Positions 25,164 through 32,118 of a DNA stretch of 64,000 nucleotides are shown here, piece after piece; the stretch's first letter is position 1, and each line of letters begins with the position of its first letter. The notes beneath the pieces were generated by a model that worked only from the letters and a program-made list of their open reading frames with translations, did not search any database and was not told the DNA's origin. The position numbers and the translations under genes are program-made. Source of the stretch: Bordetella genomosp. 13 (GTDB lineage: Bacteria; Pseudomonadota; Gammaproteobacteria; Burkholderiales; Burkholderiaceae_B); NCBI RefSeq assembly GCF_002119665.1, contig NZ_CP021111.1:3162001-3226000 (forward strand), given 5' to 3'.

Positions 25164-26641
25164 ATCACGATTTCGCCAATGCCATGACTACCCGATTGTT
25201 TTCTCTCGTTCCCCTGCTCCTGGCGCTTGCCGGCTGCGCCGCCGTGGGCCCCGACTATGCCGTGCCCGAGCAGGCCGCGGTGCGCAAGCCGGCCGCCGCC
25301 GCGCCCTTCGCCCAGGCGGGCTCCGGCTCCGGCGATGCGCAACGGTTCGTGCAGGACGAACCGCCCGGCGACTGGTGGCGCCTGTACCAGGACCCGCGGC
25401 TGGACGCGCTGGTCGGCCAGGCCCTGGCCGCCAACACCGATCTGCGGCAGGCGGCCGCCAACCTCGAACGCACGCGGGCCGTGGCCGACGAGGCGCGCTC
25501 GCAGCAACGGCCCGGCGTGGGCGTGAATGCCTCGCCGTCATACGGTCACGTGTCGGGCATACAGGAACTGCAGCCCGATGCGAGGCCGCGCAACCAGTGG
25601 AGCTATTCCTCGGGCATCAGCGTGTCGTACCAACTGGACCTGTTCGGCCAGATACGCCGCGCGGTCGAAGCCGCCGACGCGGACACGCAGGCCGCACAGG
25701 CCGCCTACGACGCCGCGCGCGTCACGGTCGTGGCCGAGACGGCGCGCGCCTATGCCGACCTGTGCGCGGCCGGCATGCAGCTGGCATCGGCCAGGCATTC
25801 GGCGGACGTACAGCGCCAATCCCTCGATGCCGTGCGGCGTCTGCAGACCGCGGGCCGCGGCACGGCGCTGGACGTCTCGCGCGCCCGCGCTCAGCTGGAG
25901 CAGTTGCAGGCCGAGGTGCCGCCCTTCCAGGCGCGCCAGCGCACCGCGCTGTACCAGCTGGCCGCCCTGACCGGCCATGCGCCCGGCGAGATGCCGCAGT
26001 CGTTGCTGACGTGTGCGCAACCGCCGCGGCTGGCGCAGGCCATACCGGTAGGCGACGGCGCTTCGCTGCTGCGCCGGCGGCCCGACATACGGCAGGCGGA
26101 ACGCGCATTGGCCGCGGCCACGGCGCGCATCGGCATGGCCACCGCCGATCTCTATCCCAAGATCACGCTGGGGTTGAATGGCGGTTCCGCGGGCCCGGCC
26201 TCGATGTTCGGCGACCGCGGCACCTTCAGCTGGAGCATCGCGCCGTTGATCTCATGGACCGTGCCCGACACCGGCGCGGCCCAGTCGCGCATCGCGCAGG
26301 CCGAGGCCGGCACGCGAGGCGCGCTGGCCAGGTTCGACGCCACCGTGCTGAACGCGCTGCGCGAAACCGAGAGCGCGCTGGTGAGCTATGCGCGCCAGCT
26401 GGATCGCGACGCCTCGCTGCAGGCCGCGCGCGACCAGAGCGCCACCGCGGCCGACCAGGCGCGGCGCCTGTTCCAGGCGGGCAAGACGGATTACCTGACG
26501 GTGCTCGATGCCGAGCGCACGCTGGCCGGGGCGGAAAGCGCGCTGGCGGCTTCGCGCGCCGCGCTGTCGACCGACCAGGTGGCGCTGTTCCTGGCGTTGG
26601 GGGGAGGCTGGCAGGATACGGCGAAGATTGCCGGCCGCTGA
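25160..26641 (+). CDS. NodT-type outer-membrane efflux lipoprotein
   Basis: About 493 residues if the GTG at 25160, which overlaps the adaptor stop, is used. The ATG at 25184 gives a neat lipoprotein signal (LLLALAGC, lipid on the Cys) and may be the true start. After the signal come two TolC-like halves of alpha-barrel and beta-strand: WWRLYQDPRLDALVGQALA opens the first, and RRRPDIRQAERALAAATARIG, the conserved second-repeat sequence, opens the next. It forms the outer channel for the FUSC/HlyD pump. The gene closes the operon and is convergent with an Rpn-like gene 44 bp away. Confidence 0.92.
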   Translation: MNHDFANAMTTRLFSLVPLLLALAGCAAVGPDYAVPEQAAVRKPAAAAPFAQAGSGSGDAQRFVQDEPPGDWWRLYQDPRLDALVGQALAANTDLRQAAANLERTRAVADEARSQQRPGVGVNASPSYGHVSGIQELQPDARPRNQWSYSSGISVSYQLDLFGQIRRAVEAADADTQAAQAAYDAARVTVVAETARAYADLCAAGMQLASARHSADVQRQSLDAVRRLQTAGRGTALDVSRARAQLEQLQAEVPPFQARQRTALYQLAALTGHAPGEMPQSLLTCAQPPRLAQAIPVGDGASLLRRRPDIRQAERALAAATARIGMATADLYPKITLGLNGGSAGPASMFGDRGTFSWSIAPLISWTVPDTGAAQSRIAQAEAGTRGALARFDATVLNALRETESALVSYARQLDRDASLQAARDQSATAADQARRLFQAGKTDYLTVLDAERTLAGAESALAASRAALSTDQVALFLALGGGWQDTAKIAGR

Positions 26642-26685
26642 GGTTCAACCCGGAGCGGTTGCCGCCCGGACATAGCCACAAAGAA

Positions 26686-27633
26686 TCAGCGAAAGACCGC
26701 GTCGAGCGAGGGAGCATCGAGCAACTGAAGCGCCCAGGACTCGACCTGGGTGGCATCGGCCTCACGCAGGCGCGCCAGGACATCGGGCGGCACGGTACCG
26801 AATCGATGCGCGATCTGGCGTTCGAGCAAGGAGATCCGGCCCATTGCCTGACCTTTCGCTCGGCCTTCCTCCAGCCCTTCTTCTCGTCCTTCTTCTCGTC
26901 CTTCTGCTCGCCCCTCTTTGCGGGCATGGCGGAATGCGACCCGCTGGTCCATCAAGGCGATTTCGTGCGACAGGGCCGTATAGGCCAATACGTCGTCCGC
27001 CTGCATGTCTTCAAGAAGTTGCAACGCCTCGAGTACGGGCGGATGGGTGATCTGGCTCATGAGTGCCTCATTGTTGCTATCGCGCAGGCAACTGGCCCAC
27101 GCACGCAGAGCAGGCGACGGTAGCGATTCAGCCTTGTCGAGTTCGACGATATGCAGTTGCAGCCTGTCATCGAACTCTATGGCGGGCCGGCAGCCATCTC
27201 GCATGGCGAAGCGCCAATCAGCCTGATCCGACAATTTGGGGTACAGATTTTGTCCCAGCAGGCTGATGCCGATGACCGGCTGCAGGCTGTCGTAGTCGTT
27301 TCCCCTGCGCAATTGACGGACCAGATTGCGCGCCAGGTAATACATGTTGCGGGCGGGCCAGTGACATTGGCCGAACCGTTGCATCTCGAGTACGTAATAA
27401 CGGCCGTCCGCGTCCTGCGCGAGGATGTCCACCGAGATCGCCTTGCCTTGGGGCGCTTCGGGCGGGATGTCGGAATTCAGGATGCGAACGATGGAGGTAG
27501 GCGTGGCCGGATGACGCACGGCATCGATCAGGTCGGATAGCAGATGCGGATGGCCGCAGAACAGTGCCTTGAAGACGACATCGTTGGACAACTGCAGGCG
27601 GCGCGGCCGTTGAAGGAAAGCGGAAGACGTCAA
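26686..27633 (-). CDS. Rpn-family recombination-promoting nuclease / putative transposase
   Basis: The 315-residue protein belongs to the PD-(D/E)XK transposase family (RpnA-E type). SNDVVFKALFCGHPHLLSDLI near the N-terminus is the family opening, and ISVDILAQDADGRYYVLEMQ holds the Asp and the E-x-Q core. RNMYYLARNLVRQLRRG follows. A charged repeat, RKEGRAEGREEGREEG, lies near residue 240 and is typical of these proteins. E. coli RpnA cuts DNA and raises RecA-independent recombination. The likely start is TTG at 27631-27633; no in-frame ATG precedes the conserved core. It sits alone between the efflux operon and an esterase gene, without terminal repeats, so it does not look like a complete mobile unit. 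Confidence 0.85.
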   Translation of the reverse strand: MTSSAFLQRPRRLQLSNDVVFKALFCGHPHLLSDLIDAVRHPATPTSIVRILNSDIPPEAPQGKAISVDILAQDADGRYYVLEMQRFGQCHWPARNMYYLARNLVRQLRRGNDYDSLQPVIGISLLGQNLYPKLSDQADWRFAMRDGCRPAIEFDDRLQLHIVELDKAESLPSPALRAWASCLRDSNNEALMSQITHPPVLEALQLLEDMQADDVLAYTALSHEIALMDQRVAFRHARKEGRAEGREEGREEGLEEGRAKGQAMGRISLLERQIAHRFGTVPPDVLARLREADATQVESWALQLLDAPSLDAVFR

Positions 27634-27804
27634 AGCATGTATCCCGGGTGTTGGACTATGCCCGGCAACACTCTAATGACAACCATCTGCCAGCGAAATC
27701 GGATCGATTTGTCGCATGTGGCGCAAACATCGCGCATCGCACCCATGGTGCGCCATCCATGGCTGGCACATGACCTCACGCAGGGCTGAAGAGCGGTCTT
27801 CCGA

Positions 27805-28509
27805 TCAATGCAGCGACGTCCCCTCGGGCGGCGCCGGATCCATCGCCATCGCCGCCGCCCAGCTGCGCAGCGGCACGCATGTTTGCAAACGATGGATGGC
27901 CCGCTGCACCAGCACCGGATGCAGTTCGTGGCCCACGCGCGAGGCCACGTCGATGGTGGAATCGCCGTGCAGTTCGGCCAAGCGGCCCTGCGCGGCCTGC
28001 GCATGGGCGACCGGCATCACGGCGTCGTCGGCGCCGTGCAGCAGATGGATGGTGGTGTATGGCGGTGCAGCCTCGGGCAGGGTCGCATAGCGCCCCGAGA
28101 AGGCCAGCACGCGGCCGGCCAGGCGATGATGGGCCTGCACGGCCTCGAGCGCCATGATGGCGCCTTGCGAGAACCCCACCAGCGCGGTGTCCGCCGACTT
28201 CAGCCGCAGGCTGTACTGCGCCGCCTGCACGTACTCCACCAATGCCGGCAGGGCCTGCGCCACCCGTTCGGGCCGATTTGCTTCGGTGATGTCCCGCACC
28301 GAGAACCACTGGCGGCCCGTTCCGCTGCCGTCGTGGGCCTCGAAGCCTTCGGGAATGCGCACCACCGCGCCCGGAAACGCCACGCGCAGCGCAAGCGCCA
28401 GCGATTCGAGGCCATCGGGCGTGCCGCCCACGCCGTGCAGCAGCACGAACAGCTGCCGCACCTCGGTGCCGGGGTTGGGCCAGAATTCGATGGAATTGGA
28501 TGCGGGCAT
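27805..28509 (-). CDS. Alpha/beta-hydrolase, carboxylesterase/phospholipase family (YpfH-like)
   Basis: The 234-residue product has the esterase fold: FVLLHGVGGTPDGL (oxyanion loop), VGFSQGAIMAL with the nucleophile Ser114, HGADDAVMPV with the acid, and GHELHPVLV with the histidine. This matches the short carboxylesterase family of E. coli YpfH. It is cytoplasmic, with no signal peptide. The ATG at 28507-28509 was chosen for its GGAG ribosome site; an in-frame GTG at 28533 has none. The substrate is unknown; short acyl esters are typical. The next gene upstream on the same strand is a chemoreceptor-like gene, about 100 bp away. Confidence 0.87.
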   Translation of the reverse strand: MPASNSIEFWPNPGTEVRQLFVLLHGVGGTPDGLESLALALRVAFPGAVVRIPEGFEAHDGSGTGRQWFSVRDITEANRPERVAQALPALVEYVQAAQYSLRLKSADTALVGFSQGAIMALEAVQAHHRLAGRVLAFSGRYATLPEAAPPYTTIHLLHGADDAVMPVAHAQAAQGRLAELHGDSTIDVASRVGHELHPVLVQRAIHRLQTCVPLRSWAAAMAMDPAPPEGTSLH

Positions 28510-28610
28510 GCGGCAGGACTCCGAAAAACGCACCGGGCGATCTGTCCGGCCCGGTATCCATGGTCCATTCTATCCCCAGCGGCGCGTCGCTCCGGCCAGT
28601 GGGCGCGGGA

Positions 28611-29660
28611 TCATTCGAAGTAGCGGCGCGGCTGCTGTTCGATGACGCCGTACCAGCCCAGGCCCGGATAGGTTTCATAGCCCGGCGTCAGGGCGTAGTC
28701 GACCTGTCGCTCGCCCGCGCGATAGAAGCCGCGCGCCTGGGCATCGGTATCGAGCAGGACGTAGCGCTCCTGCAGATCGGCGCCATCGGAAGCGGCGATG
28801 ACGCGTTGCCGGCTGTCGACCAGCAGGCAACGCGTGCGCGCCCATTCCTCGTCGCTCAGCCCGACTGAACGCACGACCGTCTCGGCCTGCCTGGCCCAGT
28901 CGAAGAAAATGCCCAGCACGCCCAGCGGCTTGCCATCGCGCTCGGCCCCTGCCCGGATGGCAGTGGCATAGGTGGCGACCTGCGCACCATCCAGCAAGGG
29001 TTCATGGCAGATGTCCAGCGCCGCGTAATCGCCGCCATCGGCCGTGGCCATGCCGCGCCGGAACCATTCGGCGTGCGCGACATTCGCGTCGCAAGCGTGC
29101 GCATAGCGGTCGGGACGCCCCGTGGCCACAACGCGGCCCTGCGCATCGGCCACCCACAAGTCCAGGTACACCGTGTAGCTGTCCAGAATCACTCCCAGTC
29201 GCTGGCTGGCATGGCGCGCGGCCTGGTCGTCCGGGGATTGCAGCAGATCCACCAATGACGAATCGGTGGCCCACCAGCGCACGTCGCACGAGCGTTCGTA
29301 CAGGTTGCGGTCCATGGTCTCGATCATGTTCAGGGCCAGGTCGCCCAGCCGGCGCCCCTCGTAGCCGCGGATCTCTTCCAGCGTGTTCTCGCCCAGGCGG
29401 ATCAGGTCGGCGATGGAACCGGCCAGCTCCATCTTCAGCGCATCCGCGATGTGCGTGATCTGTTCGGACACCTGCTGCACCTGGTTGGCCACCACCGCGA
29501 AGCCGCGTCCCGCCTCGCCCGAACGCGCGGCCTCGATGCGGGCATTCAGGGAAAGGTATTTGGCTTGCTGGTTGATGTCGACGATGTTCGAGATTTTCTC
29601 GTTGGAAATCTTCTCTACGCGGCGCGATAACTCGACGATCATTTCGGGATGATGGGCCAT
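28611..29660 (-). CDS. Soluble chemoreceptor-like protein: short MCP signalling tip plus C-terminal Cache-type sensor
   Basis: The 349-residue protein has no membrane segment. Residues ~12-75 contain the methyl-accepting chemotaxis hairpin tip, with SLNARIEAARSGEAGRGFAVVANQV as the near-universal CheA/CheW contact. Only about 50 residues of coil lie on either side, far shorter than a normal receptor. The C-terminal ~230 residues (LDLWVADAQGRVVATGRPD..., FRRGMATADGGDYAALDICHEP, LGVLGIFFDW) look like a Cache/PAS-type sensor, usually periplasmic but here cytoplasmic and inverted in order. The start ATG has AGGAG upstream. The promoter region shows sigma-54 and NtrC-like sites, suggesting nitrogen control. 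Confidence 0.8.
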   Translation of the reverse strand: MAHHPEMIVELSRRVEKISNEKISNIVDINQQAKYLSLNARIEAARSGEAGRGFAVVANQVQQVSEQITHIADALKMELAGSIADLIRLGENTLEEIRGYEGRRLGDLALNMIETMDRNLYERSCDVRWWATDSSLVDLLQSPDDQAARHASQRLGVILDSYTVYLDLWVADAQGRVVATGRPDRYAHACDANVAHAEWFRRGMATADGGDYAALDICHEPLLDGAQVATYATAIRAGAERDGKPLGVLGIFFDWARQAETVVRSVGLSDEEWARTRCLLVDSRQRVIAASDGADLQERYVLLDTDAQARGFYRAGERQVDYALTPGYETYPGLGWYGVIEQQPRRYFE

Positions 29661-29720
29661 GCTGCTTGCTCCTTTCGAACGGCAAAGAGTTGGACGAGGA
29701 GACAGTCTTGATGTCGATCA

Positions 29721-29736
29721 AGCAGGATGCGTGCCA
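29721..29736 (-). promoter_or_regulatory. Sigma-54 promoter of the chemoreceptor-like gene
   Basis: On the reverse strand, TGGCACGCATCCTGCT matches the -24/-12 consensus TGGCACG-N4-TTGCW with one mismatch, and the GG and GC dinucleotides are exactly 10 bases apart. It would start transcription about 50 bases before the ATG at 29660. An activator bound upstream would be required. Confidence 0.68.
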
Positions 29737-29827
29737 GGTCATTGCGAAGGAAGATTCGGACGGGGTGGTTGGACTTGTGCCGACGGAAAGGCCCTCATGG
29801 CGAGGCACGCTGACGGCATCTGTTGTA

Positions 29828-29844
29828 CGCACCACAATGGGGCA
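29828..29844 (-). promoter_or_regulatory. NtrC-like enhancer site
   Basis: CGCACC-ACAAT-GGGGCA is a 6-5-6 palindrome close to the NtrC consensus TGCACC-N5-GGTGCA. It lies about 125 bp upstream of the predicted sigma-54 start, the usual enhancer distance. A weaker repeat of ACAATGGGGC lies at 29855-29864. Assignment to NtrC is inferred. Confidence 0.5.
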
Positions 29845-29917
29845 CCAAAGCCAGACAATGGGGCGCAAGATCCCCGCATGATGGCCTATTCGGCATCGGC
29901 GCCGCCCCACCAAAATA

Positions 29918-29933
29918 CTGTATATTCGTACAG
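29918..29933 (+). promoter_or_regulatory. LexA (SOS) box of the imuABC operon
   Basis: CTGTATATTCGTACAG has the full CTGT-N8-ACAG consensus of gamma- and betaproteobacterial LexA sites, 21 bp before the imuA ATG. It places the mutagenesis cassette under SOS control. Confidence 0.92.
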
Positions 29934-29954
29934 TAGATTTCTGGTTTGTCCACG

Positions 29955-30647
29955 ATGCGCCCCGAACACATCCACCCCGCCCTCTGGCGCGCCACGCAAC
30001 TGGCGCAGGGCGCCGCGCGCTGCGTGGCCACGGGCCATGCCGCCCTGGCCGGCCAGTTGCCCGGCGGCGGCTGGCCGCTGGGCGCGCTCATCGAGCTGCT
30101 GCAACCGCATCCCGGCATCGGCGAGGTCCGCCTGGTGCAACCCGCGCTGGCGCGGCTCGACGGTCCGCGCGCCATCGCGCTGGTGCAGCCGCCCTATGTG
30201 CCGCACATCGCCTGCTGGAGCCAATGGCGGCTCGATCCCGCGCAGTTGCTGTGGGTCGATCCAGCCACGCCCGAAGATGCGCTGTGGGCGACCGAGCAGA
30301 TCCTGCGCCATGGCACCTGCGGCGCCGTGTTGTGCTGGCTGCCGCGCGCCCGGCACGAGGCGTTGCGTCGCCTGCACCTGGCCGCGGCGGGCAGCGACAC
30401 GCTGTGCTTCGCCCTGCGGCCGGCCACGGCGGCGCGCCAGGCCTCGCCCGCGCCGCTGCGGCTGGCGCTGGACAGCGCGCCGGCGGGCCTGTCGGTGCGC
30501 GTGCTCAAGCGCCGCGGTCCGGTATCCGATACCCCGTTTTTCATTCCCTTCGAGCCGGGCAGCCTGCCCGTTCCCCATGCGCCTCTGGATCGCCGTGTTC
30601 CTGCACAGCCTGCCGCTGGACGCCGTGCGCCCGCACTGGTGCCTTGA
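29955..30647 (+). CDS. imuA: Translesion synthesis-associated protein ImuA
   Basis: The 230-residue product is a RecA/SulA-like protein with LPGGGWPLGALIELLQPHPGIGE near residue 35, the ImuA opening. RAIALVQPPYVPHIACWSQW, LLWVDPATPEDALWATEQILR and CGAVLCWLP follow. It is the first gene of the SOS mutagenesis cassette imuA-imuB-dnaE2. ImuA helps recruit the complex at stalled forks, where the DnaE2 polymerase bypasses lesions with errors. The ATG at 29955 was chosen over a TTG nine bases upstream. The gene overlaps imuB by 71 bp, more than the usual few bases, so the ImuA C-terminus is encoded together with the start of ImuB. A LexA box lies upstream. Confidence 0.92.
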   Translation: MRPEHIHPALWRATQLAQGAARCVATGHAALAGQLPGGGWPLGALIELLQPHPGIGEVRLVQPALARLDGPRAIALVQPPYVPHIACWSQWRLDPAQLLWVDPATPEDALWATEQILRHGTCGAVLCWLPRARHEALRRLHLAAAGSDTLCFALRPATAARQASPAPLRLALDSAPAGLSVRVLKRRGPVSDTPFFIPFEPGSLPVPHAPLDRRVPAQPAAGRRAPALVP

Positions 30648-32109
30648 CGACGGCGATGCGGGCTGCGCGGTGCTCGAAGCGGCCCGCGTCGTCGCCCTCA
30701 CCCCGGCGGCCCGGCGGGCCGGCGCGCACGTGGGCATGCGTCGCGCCAGCCTGACGGCCATCGCGCCGCAATGTGCGCAGGCCGAGCGCCAGCCGGCCAC
30801 CGAAGCCCAGGTGCGCCAAGGCGCCGCGTTCGCGCTGCTTCAATACACGCCGCAACTGGCCATCCCCGACGAGTCCGCCCTGCTGCTGGACGTGGGCGCC
30901 AGCCTGCAGCTGTTCGGCGGCCCGCGCGCGCTGGCGCGCCGGGTGGCCGCCACGCTGGCCGATCAGGGTGTGCAGGCCACGCTGGGCGTGGCGCCTACCG
31001 CGCTGGGCGCCTGGCTGCTGGCTCACCAGCCGCCGCGCCGCGATAGCGGCATGGCCGCCGATGCGGTCGCCGATGCGCCGCATCGTCGCGCGCCCCGGCG
31101 TGCCGCGCTCAGCCTGGCCAGCCTCGAACGCATGCTCGACGGCCTGCCGCTGCGCCTGCTGCCGCAGGCCCAGGAACGCCTCGACTGGCTGAACGACCTG
31201 GGCTGCCAGACATTCGGCCAGTTGCGGCGCCTGCCGCGCGCGGGCCTCAAGCGGCGCGGCTGCGGCGCGCTGTTGCAGGCACTCGATACCGCCTATGGCG
31301 CGACGCCCGAACTGCATCACTGGATCATCCCGCCCCCCAGCTTTCGCCAACGCATCGAACTGCCCGACTACATCGAGCATGCCGACGCCCTGCTGGCCGT
31401 GGCGCGCCGTCTGGCCGACCAGTTGTGCGGCTGGCTGGCCGCGCACCAGCGCGCGGTGCGGCACATCACGCTCGAGCTTTCGCACGAACGCGGCCGCCAT
31501 GCCCGCCCGCCTACCGAACTGCCGCTGGCGTTGGCCCAGCCGGCCTGGCACGGCGGCCACCTGATCGAGCTGCTGCGCGAACGGCTGGGCCGGTTCGAAC
31601 TGCCGGCGCCCGTCATCGCCGTCACGCTGCACGCCCCGCAAACCGTGGAGCGTCCGGATGCCAGCGCCACGCTGTTCCCCGATCCCGCCAGCCAACCCGC
31701 CGACCATGCACGCTTGCTGGATCTGCTGGCGGCGCGGCTGGGCGCGCAACGCGTGCTGCGCCCGCAGCCCAAGGCCGATCATCGGCCCGAAGAAGCCAAT
31801 GGGTGGCAGCAGGCGCAGGCCGCGGGCGCCACGCTTCGCACACCCGAATTGCCGCCCGGCCTCGAGCGTCCCTTCTGGCTGTGCAATCCGCCGGTGCCGC
31901 TGCGCATCGAACGCAACCGTCCCGTCTACGGCGGCCAGGCCCTGCGCCTGATACGCGGCCCCGAACGCATCGAAAGCGGCTGGTGGGACGGCGGCCTGAC
32001 CCTGCGCGACTACTTCGTGGCCGAGGACGCCGGCGCCGCGCGCTACTGGCTTTTTCGCGAGCGCGACAGCGAGGACGCGCGCTGGTTCCTGCACGGCCGC
32101 TATGCCTGA
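30577..32109 (+). CDS. imuB: DNA polymerase Y-family accessory protein ImuB
   Basis: The 510-residue protein looks like a Y-family polymerase that has lost its active site. In place of the motif DMDxFFA the start reads LWIAVFLHSLPLDA, and instead of SxDEAYLD it has ALLLDVGASLQLFGG. The palm, helix-hairpin-helix (DLGCQTFGQLRRLPRAGLKRR) and little-finger regions are kept. ImuB binds the beta clamp and connects ImuA, DnaE2 and the clamp. A typical clamp-binding QLPLW peptide was not spotted. It begins inside imuA and ends nine bases before dnaE2, so all three genes form one SOS operon. Confidence 0.93.
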   Translation: MRLWIAVFLHSLPLDAVRPHWCLDDGDAGCAVLEAARVVALTPAARRAGAHVGMRRASLTAIAPQCAQAERQPATEAQVRQGAAFALLQYTPQLAIPDESALLLDVGASLQLFGGPRALARRVAATLADQGVQATLGVAPTALGAWLLAHQPPRRDSGMAADAVADAPHRRAPRRAALSLASLERMLDGLPLRLLPQAQERLDWLNDLGCQTFGQLRRLPRAGLKRRGCGALLQALDTAYGATPELHHWIIPPPSFRQRIELPDYIEHADALLAVARRLADQLCGWLAAHQRAVRHITLELSHERGRHARPPTELPLALAQPAWHGGHLIELLRERLGRFELPAPVIAVTLHAPQTVERPDASATLFPDPASQPADHARLLDLLAARLGAQRVLRPQPKADHRPEEANGWQQAQAAGATLRTPELPPGLERPFWLCNPPVPLRIERNRPVYGGQALRLIRGPERIESGWWDGGLTLRDYFVAEDAGAARYWLFRERDSEDARWFLHGRYA

Positions 32110-32118
32110 AGCTCGATC

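Noticed and set aside
26686..27633. Complete insertion sequence carrying the Rpn-like transposase gene
   Set aside because: No terminal inverted repeats or target duplications were visible around the gene, and Rpn proteins are normally not carried by classical insertion sequences.
29666..29881. 71-codon forward frame between the chemoreceptor and imuA
   Set aside because: It overlaps the predicted sigma-54 promoter and enhancer, and shows no domain or secure ribosome site.
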